A DNA stretch of 23,525 bases from JBBQSF01 sp038214085. Lineage in GTDB: Bacteria; Bacteroidota; Bacteroidia; Bacteroidales; CG2-30-32-10. Position numbers and translations under genes: made by a program. Of this stretch, positions 8,433-16,082 are shown in pieces. Positions within the stretch are counted from its first letter, which is position 1. The number at the start of each line of letters is the position of its first letter. The notes below the pieces were generated by a model. That model was given only the letters and a program-made list of their open reading frames with translations, was not told where the DNA came from and did no database searches. The DNA lies in contig JBBQSF010000038.1 in NCBI GenBank assembly GCA_038214085.1, positions 1 through 23,525 of the forward strand, given 5' to 3'.

Positions 8433-9044
8433 ATGTTAATTATTGGAATTGCCGGTGGTTCCGGCTCTGGAAAATCCACAGTAGTAAAGCAAATAATAAA
8501 AAGACTGCCAAAAGATGCGGTAACAATTATTCCACAGGACTCTTATTACAAGGACAATGGACATCTCAGCCCAGAAAATCGTGCTAAGAAGAATTTCGAC
8601 CATCCATCGTCTATTGAATTTAGTTTGCTTATAAAACATCTTGATTTGCTTCGCAGCGGGCAGGAAGTGGGAATGCCAATATATTCATACCTCACTTGTG
8701 CCAGATCGAAAGAAACGATTCCAATTATACCAAAAGATGTTGTTATTGTTGAAGGAATTTTGATTCTCACCAACCCTCGTATGCGCGAACGTATGGATAT
8801 CAAGGTGTTTGTTGATGCAGATCCTGACGACAGGTTGATGCGCATCATAAAACGGGATATCGAAGAGCGCGGCAGATCTTTTCAGCAAGTTCTTGATCAT
8901 TATGATGAATTTGTTAAACCTATGCATTTACAGTTTATTGAACCCACAAAAAGGTATGCAGATATTATTGTTCCGCAGGGTGGCGCCAATCATGTTGCCA
9001 TTGATATCCTTACTTCCAGGATTAAAATGAACCTTAACAAGTAG
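8433..9044 (+). CDS. udk: uridine kinase
   Basis: This 203-residue cytosolic enzyme phosphorylates uridine and cytidine in pyrimidine salvage. The P-loop GGSGSGKST occupies residues 8-16, directly after the first strand. The IPQDSYYKD motif follows, then the NFDHPSSIEF substrate-binding region, the VIVEGILIL strand with its acidic residue, and the VDADPDDRLMRIIKRDIEERGR lid region. Length and motif order are typical of bacterial uridine kinase of the phosphoribulokinase/uridine kinase family. It appears monocistronic, with a promoter box upstream and a 149-base gap downstream. That gap holds the ppiD promoter and an imperfect hairpin without a T tract. Confidence 0.96.
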   Translation: MLIIGIAGGSGSGKSTVVKQIIKRLPKDAVTIIPQDSYYKDNGHLSPENRAKKNFDHPSSIEFSLLIKHLDLLRSGQEVGMPIYSYLTCARSKETIPIIPKDVVIVEGILILTNPRMRERMDIKVFVDADPDDRLMRIIKRDIEERGRSFQQVLDHYDEFVKPMHLQFIEPTKRYADIIVPQGGANHVAIDILTSRIKMNLNK

Positions 9045-9161
9045 TCATTTTAGCCAAAAAGGAATACTTTGTGGCAATGTTATTTGTTACTATGTCGGTA
9101 GATTTTTTAATTTTGTTCTCTGTTTCACAACGATTATTTTTTTTATTATAATTATTAATTC

Positions 9162-9169
9162 TAAATTTG
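9162..9169 (+). promoter_or_regulatory. candidate -7 promoter element for the PpiD-like gene
   Basis: TAAATTTG matches the TAnnTTTG box 24 bases upstream of the ATG at 9194. The region where a -33 TTG is expected is a T tract, so only this half is convincing. Confidence 0.5.
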
Positions 9170-9193
9170 CACCCTCAAAAAAATAAATGACTT

Positions 9194-11335
9194 ATGGCTA
9201 TTATTGGAAAAATCAGAAGTAAATCCGGAATAATTGTAATTATTATAGGTATAGCGTTAGCCGCTTTTGTGTTGGGCGATTTTGTTAAAAAAAGACCAAA
9301 AACAACTCAGAATGTTGGAGAAGTTGCAGGTGAAAAAATTACCTATCACGATTTTGAAACTGAAGTTGACGCTCAAGTTGAAATGATCAAACAGCAAAGT
9401 GGTTCCGAAAATCTAACCAATGCCCAAATGTTCCAAATCCGCAATGAGGTATGGAAAAAAATGGAACGCGATATTATTTTAGGCGCCGAATATGACAAAT
9501 TAGGAGTAGCTGTGAGCACCGAAGAATTATGGGATCTCGTTCAGGGAAAAGAACCTCATCAGTATATTTTACAAAACTTTGCTGATCCTCAAACCGGTCA
9601 ATTCAATCCTTCTCAAGTTAGGTTGTTTTTACAAAACCTTGAAGAATATGAAACAAAAAAACCCGGAACAAAAGCACAATGGGAAAACCTAGAAAAATCA
9701 ATTAAATCAGACAGAATCTACAATAAATATCTCAATCTGATTAAAGGCGGATTGTATGTTCCTACGGCACTTGCTAAAAAAGACTACGATCAACGGAATA
9801 AAAAAGTAGTAATTCGTTTCTTTGGTGATAAATACAGCAATATTGCAGACAATTCTATTACAATTTCAGCAGACGACATTCAGAAATATTACGATGCCCA
9901 TAAACATGAATACGAACAAGAAGCTTCACGCGACATTGAATATATTGTTTACGACGTGGTTCCATCTGAAGCCGACATCACTAAAATTAAAGAAGATGTT
10001 GCCAATATTATGAAAGACATTTCTACTGTTACAGAAGAAGATATGCCCAATTTTGTAAATAAAAACTCTGATGTTTCTTATGACAGTCTGTATTACAAAA
10101 AAGGCGGACTTGCTGCAAACCTCGATACAATTGTGTTTTCAAAGAAAAAAGGCGATGTTATCGGTCCACTTTACGACGAAGCCACCTACACTTATACCAT
10201 TTCAAAAATCATGAACTTCCAGACCCGTCCGGATTCAATGAAAGCGAGTCATATTCTTATTTCATACGCTGGAGCATTAAAGGCAGCAGAAACAATTACC
10301 CTCACAAAAGAAAATGCAGAAAAAAAAGCAGACAGCATTTTGGCTGTGATTAAAAAAGATAAGAAAAAATTTGACGAAATAGCAAAAACCGTCAACGATG
10401 ATGCTGTTGCCAAAGAAAAAACTGGAGATCTCAGCTGGTTTGCTGATGGAGCCATGGTTGGTCCCTTTAACGAAGCTTGCGCGAATGGAAAAGAAGGCGA
10501 TATCATTAAAGTAGAAACAGCATTTGGTTATCATATCGTTAAAATAACCGGTAAGAAAAACCTTGAAAATAAAGTTCGCCTTGCTACAATTACTATAAAA
10601 ATTGAAGCAAGTAACACAACCTTCCAGGATTATTATGCCAAGGCAAGTGCTTTTGCAGGAGAAAATAAAACCATTGAACAATTCAACAAATCTGTAATTG
10701 ATAAAAAACTGAACAAACGCTCTGCAGAATATCTTTCGGAAATGAGCAACACAATTGCCGGTTTGGAATCTCCAAGAGAAATTGTTCGCTGGGCTTATGA
10801 AGATGAAACTAAAAAAGGTGACATTTCAAAAGTATTTGACTTACAGGGAATGTATGTTATTGCTGCATTAAAAGAAATTCGTGAAAAGGGCATTCCTACT
10901 CTTGAACAGGTTAAAACAGACATTGAACCTCTTGTTAAACGCGAAAAGAAAGCAGAAACCATTATAAAGAAAATCAACGGTTTCAAAACTGCTGGTATTG
11001 GTATTGATGCTCTGGCTGCAAAAGTTAGCGCAACTGTTGATACGCTTGATTTTATAACTTTCTCTTCTTATTCCTTGCCGGGATACGGTCCTGAGCCAAA
11101 TTTTATGGGAACATTGTTCACATTAAAAAAAGGACAAATGTCAGAACCCATTAAAGGCAACAGCGCTGTTTTTGTTGTTTACGTTGATGAATTTACCGAA
11201 GCTCCTGTAATTAAAGATTACACTGCAACAAGAACACAACTTTCAAGCACCTTTAAACAAAGAGTTACTTACGATGTGTATACCGCACTTGAAAAAAATG
11301 CAAAGATTAAAGATAACCGCAGAATATTCTATTAA
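9194..11335 (+). CDS. PpiD-like membrane-anchored peptidylprolyl isomerase/chaperone
   Basis: This 713-residue protein has one N-terminal membrane anchor (about 12-29) and a large periplasmic part. A SurA/PpiD N-terminal-like helical region (about 36-200) is followed by a parvulin-type PPIase domain at about 350-455, from KASHILISYAG to FGYHIVKITGKK, with GDLSWFADGAMVGPF in the core. The segment just before it (about 290-342, ending YTYTISKIMNFQ) looks like the tail of another parvulin-like unit. The C-terminal part is helical and charged. PpiD and SurA relatives help newly exported proteins fold at the Sec exit or on the way to the outer membrane. Length is near that of Bacteroidota homologues and above E. 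coli PpiD. Isomerase activity is not proven by the motif alone. A strong terminator follows at 11354. Confidence 0.9.
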   Translation: MAIIGKIRSKSGIIVIIIGIALAAFVLGDFVKKRPKTTQNVGEVAGEKITYHDFETEVDAQVEMIKQQSGSENLTNAQMFQIRNEVWKKMERDIILGAEYDKLGVAVSTEELWDLVQGKEPHQYILQNFADPQTGQFNPSQVRLFLQNLEEYETKKPGTKAQWENLEKSIKSDRIYNKYLNLIKGGLYVPTALAKKDYDQRNKKVVIRFFGDKYSNIADNSITISADDIQKYYDAHKHEYEQEASRDIEYIVYDVVPSEADITKIKEDVANIMKDISTVTEEDMPNFVNKNSDVSYDSLYYKKGGLAANLDTIVFSKKKGDVIGPLYDEATYTYTISKIMNFQTRPDSMKASHILISYAGALKAAETITLTKENAEKKADSILAVIKKDKKKFDEIAKTVNDDAVAKEKTGDLSWFADGAMVGPFNEACANGKEGDIIKVETAFGYHIVKITGKKNLENKVRLATITIKIEASNTTFQDYYAKASAFAGENKTIEQFNKSVIDKKLNKRSAEYLSEMSNTIAGLESPREIVRWAYEDETKKGDISKVFDLQGMYVIAALKEIREKGIPTLEQVKTDIEPLVKREKKAETIIKKINGFKTAGIGIDALAAKVSATVDTLDFITFSSYSLPGYGPEPNFMGTLFTLKKGQMSEPIKGNSAVFVVYVDEFTEAPVIKDYTATRTQLSSTFKQRVTYDVYTALEKNAKIKDNRRIFY

Positions 11336-11353
11336 CAGAATGAAATAATTAAT

Positions 11354-11388
11354 AAAAAGCTGTCTCGTTTTGAGACAGCTTTTTTTTT
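11354..11388 (+). terminator. intrinsic terminator after the PpiD-like gene
   Basis: A perfect 13-bp stem AAAAAGCTGTCTC / GAGACAGCTTTTT with a 5-base loop (GTTTT) is followed by further Ts. It lies 19 bases after the stop. The A tract on the 5' side means it could also act for the convergent gene ending at 11438. Confidence 0.92.
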
Positions 11389-11437
11389 GTAATTAATTTG
11401 AAAAAGGAGTATTATCCTTTTAGGAAAATGTTTTTGA

Positions 11438-11842
11438 TCAATTTGTAACTTGAATTGGTTCTGGATTCTTCTGTATGTATTTTCCCGCCCACTTTACAGC
11501 CTTTTCTTTATTGGTAAATATTTTTAAAGGAATCTTCTTTTTATATTTAATATTGAATAGTTCGATCAATATTCTATGAATTTTTGAGCGGACTATCACA
11601 GCAACAGCCGAAACACCAATTTCGCCATCTTTGTCTGCCATTCTTTTTTTTGCTTCGGGTGTAGCTGTTTTAACTGCGCTTAAATCAGTAACAATAGGAA
11701 ATGTACGCCCGTTTGACATTTCGAGTCGTTTCTTTATTCCGGCATCAATATCTGTATATTCTACAAATTCACAAAGCAACTCAACAAAGGTGATCCCTTC
11801 ATCAATTTTAATTGAAAAGCGGGTGTTAATATATTCTTCCAC
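11438..11842 (-). CDS. small STAS/SpoIIAA-like protein (DUF7793-like)
   Basis: This 134-residue soluble protein has an alternating beta-alpha pattern like the small STAS/SpoIIAA-like proteins common in Bacteroidota: a hydrophobic strand (FVELLCEFVEYTDI), RTFPIVTDLSAVKTATPEAKKRM in the middle, then GVSAVAVIVRSKIHRIL and IPLKIFTNKEKAVKWAGKYI at the end. No catalytic motif is visible, and the function of such proteins is unknown; some are linked to signalling. The start is GTG at 11842: the only nearby upstream ATG is in another frame and stops after two codons, and the promoter at 11862-11892 gives a leader of about 13 bases to this GTG. It stands alone between the convergent PpiD terminator and glmS. 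The family call is from pattern recognition only. Confidence 0.75.
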   Translation of the reverse strand: MEEYINTRFSIKIDEGITFVELLCEFVEYTDIDAGIKKRLEMSNGRTFPIVTDLSAVKTATPEAKKRMADKDGEIGVSAVAVIVRSKIHRILIELFNIKYKKKIPLKIFTNKEKAVKWAGKYIQKNPEPIQVTN

Positions 11843-11861
11843 TTTAAGCCATTTGGTTGCC

Positions 11862-11892
11862 CAAATATACGATTAACACGAATAAATGTCAA
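11862..11892 (-). promoter_or_regulatory. promoter of the STAS-like gene
   Basis: On the minus strand TTGAC begins at 11892 and, after 20 bases counted from TTG, TATATTTG follows (11869-11862). This is a close fit to the Bacteroidota promoter consensus and places the transcript start just upstream of the GTG start at 11842. Confidence 0.72.
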
Positions 11893-11906
11893 GAAAAAAC
11901 AATTTT

Positions 11907-13745
11907 TTATTCAACGGTTACTGATTTTGCAAGATTTCTGGGTTGGTCAACATTGCAGCCTCGTAACACAGCTATATGATAAGCAAGCAGTTGCAATGGA
12001 ATTGTAGCCAAAAGAGGAACAAGCATTTCTTCGGTTTCTGGAATTTCGATGATATAATCGGCAAGATTTTTCACCGTAGTGTCACCTTCTGTAACTATTG
12101 CAATAATAACACCCTTACGGGCTTTAACTTCCTGTATATTGCTAATCACTTTTTCGTAAGTTCCTTTGTTGGTAGCAATAACCACAACAGGCATATTTTC
12201 ATCAATAAGTGCAATGGGACCGTGCTTCATTTCAGCTGCAGGATATCCTTCGGCATGAATATATGATATTTCCTTTAGTTTAAGTGCACCTTCCAAAGCA
12301 ACCGGAAAATTATATCCTCTTCCCAAATAAAGAAAATTTCTAGCATCTTTAAACTTAGATGCAATTTCCTGAACAACAGGATCTGTTTTTAAAGTAGTTT
12401 CTACTTTTTCTGGAATAAGTTCCAGTTCGGTAATAATTTGGTGAAATCTCGATTTGGAAATTCCACCTTTTTTCTGTGCAACAGTTAACGCCATTAAAGC
12501 GAGAACAGTTACTTGCGATGTAAAAGCCTTAGTAGAAGCCACTCCAATTTCAGGGCCTGCATGTGTATATGAACCTGCGTGAGTTGCTCTAGGAATAGAT
12601 GAACCAACAACATTGCAAATACCGATAATGGTCGCTCCTTTTTGTTTGGCAAGTTCTATTGCAGCGAGTGTATCAGCAGTTTCACCTGATTGCGAAATGG
12701 CAATCACAATATCATCTTCGGTAATTGGAGGATTCCGGTATCGAAATTCGGAAGCGTACTCCACCTCAACTGGAATGCGGGCAAGTTCTTCAAAAAGATA
12801 CTCTCCAACCAAACCAGCATGCCATGATGTGCCACAGGCAATAATAATAATTCGCTTAGCATTCAAAAATTTCTCCTGAAAGTCAATAATTCCGCCAAGT
12901 GCTACAATATTTTTTTCAAGGTTTATCCTGCCGCGCATACTATCCATAATAGAGCGGGGCTGTTCGTAAATTTCCTTGAGCATAAAATGCGGAAAACCTC
13001 CTTTTTCTATAGCACTAAGCTGAAATTCAAGTTTTTGGATATAAGGGGTTTTTTCATCATTTTGTATGGTGAAAATCTTCAGATCTCCGTTTCGGTGAAT
13101 AATTGCTATTTCTTCGTCATTAAGATAGACAACATTTTTAGTGTATTCTACTATTGGTGAAGCATCAGATGCAAAAAACATTTCGTCCTTGCCAACACCA
13201 ATTACCATCGGACTCCCTTTACGTGCACCGATAAGGGTATCTGGGTCGTCGCGAGAAATAATTACAATAGCATAAGTGCCTATAACTTGAGTTAGGGCAA
13301 TACGCAAAGCTTCGGCCAGCGAAACTTGTTCATATTGCTGAATATCTTCAATTAAATGAACCAGAACCTCGGTATCAGTATTGCTGATAAAGTTGTATCC
13401 ACGGTTGATAAGTTCCTTTTTTAAAGCAACATAATTTTCAATGATTCCATTGTGTATAAGCGCAATATGTTTTGTCTGAGAAAAATGGGGATGTGCATTA
13501 ACATCGTTAGGTTCTCCATGGGTTGCCCAGCGTGTATGACCAATTCCTATAGTTCCATTGGTATTCTGGTCTTTGATAAAATCTTCGAGATCAGATACTT
13601 TTCCATGACATTTGTATAAACTTAGTTCTTCGTCCAATAAAGCAATGCCGGCACTGTCGTAGCCTCGGTATTCCAACCGACGAAGTCCTTTAATTAATAA
13701 CGGATAAGCTTGCCGGAAGCCGATATATGCTACAATTCCACACAT
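11907..13745 (-). CDS. glmS: glutamine-fructose-6-phosphate aminotransferase (isomerizing)
   Basis: This 612-residue cytosolic enzyme makes glucosamine-6-phosphate from fructose-6-phosphate and glutamine, the first step toward UDP-GlcNAc for peptidoglycan and lipopolysaccharide. The N-terminal glutaminase domain starts MCGIVAYIG with nucleophile Cys2, and shows RRLEYRGYDSAG, GHTRWATHG and HNGIIENY. Two SIS sugar-isomerase domains follow (about 290-420 and 460-600), with ACGTSWHAG, SQSGETADT, ASTKAFTSQ and GYPAAEMKHGPIALI. The C-terminus ends NLAKSVTVE, as in the family. It lies 3 bases after the DUF4270 gene and is the last gene of a three-gene minus-strand run. I see no glmS ribozyme-like region before it, since the spacing leaves no room. 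Confidence 0.98.
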   Translation of the reverse strand: MCGIVAYIGFRQAYPLLIKGLRRLEYRGYDSAGIALLDEELSLYKCHGKVSDLEDFIKDQNTNGTIGIGHTRWATHGEPNDVNAHPHFSQTKHIALIHNGIIENYVALKKELINRGYNFISNTDTEVLVHLIEDIQQYEQVSLAEALRIALTQVIGTYAIVIISRDDPDTLIGARKGSPMVIGVGKDEMFFASDASPIVEYTKNVVYLNDEEIAIIHRNGDLKIFTIQNDEKTPYIQKLEFQLSAIEKGGFPHFMLKEIYEQPRSIMDSMRGRINLEKNIVALGGIIDFQEKFLNAKRIIIIACGTSWHAGLVGEYLFEELARIPVEVEYASEFRYRNPPITEDDIVIAISQSGETADTLAAIELAKQKGATIIGICNVVGSSIPRATHAGSYTHAGPEIGVASTKAFTSQVTVLALMALTVAQKKGGISKSRFHQIITELELIPEKVETTLKTDPVVQEIASKFKDARNFLYLGRGYNFPVALEGALKLKEISYIHAEGYPAAEMKHGPIALIDENMPVVVIATNKGTYEKVISNIQEVKARKGVIIAIVTEGDTTVKNLADYIIEIPETEEMLVPLLATIPLQLLAYHIAVLRGCNVDQPRNLAKSVTVE

Positions 13746-13748
13746 AAT

Positions 13749-15062
13749 TTAATAAAGTTTTGTATAAGAAATAGATAAACGAATAGGATCTTTGCACTTA
13801 GAGCCGTTGAGAACAACGCGATTGGCTTTGCTTGGCCTATCGGCAGTCCATACTACAAGCGATAAACCAAGATTTTCCTTTTCTCCGTCTAAAATTTGTT
13901 GAAGATGTCTTGCTATATTAAAACGATATTCTTTTTTTGAAGCGGTGTAAAGCCCACCATAGTAACTAATTCCTTCATACTGATCAATGATAAACCTGAT
14001 TTTTCCGCTTTGTTCTTCAAGAAGCACCAATTGAGGCGGTGGAGCATAATCCGTTTCGGATAAATCATCGTTGTCGAGTTTAATAATAAGTTCTGCTTTG
14101 TTTATGGCAATTTTACCATTGGCAATTAGATTCTTAAGATATGGATATTTAATTTTTACTTTTAAACCCGCCATCGACTGAATAAATAAAACGCTATCTC
14201 CTTTGATCGTATCCCCTTTAATTTGCGATTTCAAATAGCTTGAAGCATTGAAATACCGGTGGTGGTTGAAGTGATTTATGCGGGCGCAATTTTCGTTTAT
14301 TACAAAATTATATTTGAGCGAATCGCTTGCATTGTTTTTATAATACATAGTTACCTGCGATAGTGAATTTAACAGGTCGAAAGACAGAATTGCTCCTGGA
14401 TTTCCCGATGGGGTCATGGTAATATAAAGTCCTTTAAAAAACTGAAGAAAAGTTGCATTGTCGGAAAGACTTGACGAACCCGAAACATCAATAAATCGCT
14501 GTGCAAGCTGAGGGCTGAGTTTAACTCTTAGGTGTGGAGCTTTTTTTACTGAGTCAACTTTAACGCTGTCTAAAGGCTTGGGAACAAATGTTTTTGTACC
14601 AAGTAATGATCCCGTTAAAAAACTGTTATTGGAATAATAGGAACTGTCACGGTAAATATTCTGATTGAGCTCATAAACTTTAATGGTTTGCTGGGTATTT
14701 GTATCACCATAAACCGCTTTATATACCAGTGTAAGTACAATGGAATCGGCAACCGGATTTGCACCGAAATCAGCATTGTTAGAAGAAAGCCTTAACTGTG
14801 TATAAAAAGAGGAAGAATGAATTCCAAAAACAGGATCAGAATATTGACCTGCAAGAGCAAGAACGGTTTCATCACTTCTAATGGAGTCATCTAGCACTGT
14901 ATAGGTGACAAGAGATAATGTGTCCGTATGTTCCAAATTGAGTTGATCGTCGGGCGGCTGAACTTCCAGACCAATTGTGTCGGGTTCTTTGCAGGATGAT
15001 ATAAAAATCCCTGCAGTGATAAACAAAAGCAGGGATATTAGTTTGAATGGGTTGATTTTCAA
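13749..15062 (-). CDS. DUF4270 family lipoprotein
   Basis: This 437-residue protein has a lipoprotein signal peptide with lipobox ISSC and acylated C24, followed by KEPDTIGLEVQPPDDQLN, the entry sequence I recognise for Bacteroidota DUF4270 proteins. The remainder is beta-rich, with repeated short strands such as ADSIVLTLVY and KAELIIKLD, and ends in LSISYTKLY. It should sit in the outer membrane or at the inner face of the envelope; its biochemical role is unknown. The start must be TTG at 15062, because an in-frame stop lies five codons upstream and no ATG occurs before the lipobox. It sits between the GT5-like gene (43-base gap) and glmS (3-base gap), suggesting a shared transcript and an envelope-related role. 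Confidence 0.9.
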   Translation of the reverse strand: MKINPFKLISLLLFITAGIFISSCKEPDTIGLEVQPPDDQLNLEHTDTLSLVTYTVLDDSIRSDETVLALAGQYSDPVFGIHSSSFYTQLRLSSNNADFGANPVADSIVLTLVYKAVYGDTNTQQTIKVYELNQNIYRDSSYYSNNSFLTGSLLGTKTFVPKPLDSVKVDSVKKAPHLRVKLSPQLAQRFIDVSGSSSLSDNATFLQFFKGLYITMTPSGNPGAILSFDLLNSLSQVTMYYKNNASDSLKYNFVINENCARINHFNHHRYFNASSYLKSQIKGDTIKGDSVLFIQSMAGLKVKIKYPYLKNLIANGKIAINKAELIIKLDNDDLSETDYAPPPQLVLLEEQSGKIRFIIDQYEGISYYGGLYTASKKEYRFNIARHLQQILDGEKENLGLSLVVWTADRPSKANRVVLNGSKCKDPIRLSISYTKLY

Positions 15063-15105
15063 AATAAAACTTTTTTAGTGTGAAATTTTAGCAATAACGG
15101 CAAAA

Positions 15106-15933
15106 TTAATTGCTTAGTACATTTTCATTAACTAAAATTTCATCGTAGAATTCATTATAGGCATCAACATACCTGTCCATTGATTGAAATTCGAGCACCG
15201 GTTTGTCAATGGTGTTAAGATAATTAATGATTTCAGGATTAACTTCCGGGCTTCCGATAATAACACCATCAGAAGAATCAATAGCAGCTTTGGTAATGTT
15301 AGAAAACGAAGGTTGTTTATAATGGTGAACATCTCCATCAGAAATTCCAGGAAGTTTTATCTTGTTGTTGAAATCTTTGCTGAAATTTTCAGTAAAATCG
15401 TCATCATAAACAGAATAAATTACCTTGCTTTCGGTAAAAAGAGGATTGTCAACAAAAGCTTTTTTAAGATAAATAGGAATTAGGCTGCTTATCCATCCGT
15501 GACAATGAACAATATCCGGACTCCATCCCAATTTTTTCAATGTTTCAATAACGCCTCTTGCAAAAAAGATAGCACGTTCGTCGTTATCCTTAAAAAAATC
15601 ATTGTTGCAATCGTGGAACATTTGCTTTCGCTGAAAATAATCTTCATTGTCGATAAAATAAATTTGCATACGTGCCGACTGGATTGATGCAACTTTAATA
15701 ATAAGCGGATGGTCAGTATCGTTTATGATAAGATTCATGCCGGAAAGACGAATTACTTCGTGAAGCTGGTTTCTTCTTTCATTAATACATCCATAGCGGG
15801 GCATAAATGTTCGGATTTCTCTTCCTTTTTCTTGCGTACCCTGTGGTAAGTATCTTCCGATAATACCCATGTGACTGTCTTTCAGATATGGAGTAATCTC
15901 CTGCTGAACGAAAAGAACTTTAGTTTTTTCCAT
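15106..15933 (-). CDS. GT5-like (glycogen/starch synthase N-terminal domain) protein, single domain
   Basis: This 275-residue protein aligns by eye with only the N-terminal Rossmann domain of GT5 glycogen synthases. KVLFVQQEITPYLK (5-18) resembles the start of GlgA, and FMPRYGCI (43-50), DIVHCHGWISSLIPIYLKK (140-158) and VIYSVYDDDF (171-180) match its later strands. Two key features are missing. The K-T-G-G ADP-glucose-binding motif is replaced by KDSHMG (18-23). The whole C-terminal GT1-type half with the E-x7-E motif is absent, as GlgA is usually near 480 residues. It is therefore unlikely to be a working glycogen synthase. A two-part promoter lies upstream and the gene leads an apparent operon with DUF4270 and glmS, divergent from panC. 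Function unknown. Confidence 0.82.
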   Translation of the reverse strand: MEKTKVLFVQQEITPYLKDSHMGIIGRYLPQGTQEKGREIRTFMPRYGCINERRNQLHEVIRLSGMNLIINDTDHPLIIKVASIQSARMQIYFIDNEDYFQRKQMFHDCNNDFFKDNDERAIFFARGVIETLKKLGWSPDIVHCHGWISSLIPIYLKKAFVDNPLFTESKVIYSVYDDDFTENFSKDFNNKIKLPGISDGDVHHYKQPSFSNITKAAIDSSDGVIIGSPEVNPEIINYLNTIDKPVLEFQSMDRYVDAYNEFYDEILVNENVLSN

Positions 15934-15973
15934 ATTTTCTTTGAAAATTTGGTGTATTTAGTGAAATGGAGTG

Positions 15974-16004
15974 CAAAGGTAATAAATTTTTCTCACATAT
16001 TCAA
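15974..16004 (-). promoter_or_regulatory. promoter of the GT5-like/DUF4270/glmS operon
   Basis: On the minus strand TTGA begins at 16004 and TACCTTTG follows at 15981-15974, with 20 bases between TTG and the box. This fits the Bacteroidota consensus and gives a leader of about 35 bases to the ATG at 15933. Confidence 0.7.
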
Positions 16005-16015
16005 GTAAATAATTG

Positions 16016-16023
16016 TATTTTTG
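16016..16023 (+). promoter_or_regulatory. candidate -7 promoter element for panC
   Basis: TATTTTTG matches TAnnTTTG and would give a leader of about 50 bases to the panC ATG. No TTG lies at the right distance upstream. The box sits 12 bases from the -33 element of the divergent operon, so the two promoters would be back to back. Confidence 0.45.
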
Positions 16024-16082
16024 CGCCTGTTTTTCGAAACAAAATACGTTTAAATACTTGAATTACAATAATTTAAATAATA

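Noticed and set aside
8546..8848. Minus-strand frame of 100 codons
   Set aside because: Shadow of udk on the opposite strand, with low-complexity composition and no start context.
9052..9090. Hairpin-like GCCA...TGGC sequence after udk as a terminator
   Set aside because: The stem has an internal mismatch and no T tract follows, so termination is not supported.
13746..13748. glmS ribozyme or riboswitch upstream of glmS
   Set aside because: Only 3 bases separate glmS from the upstream gene, leaving no room for such an element.
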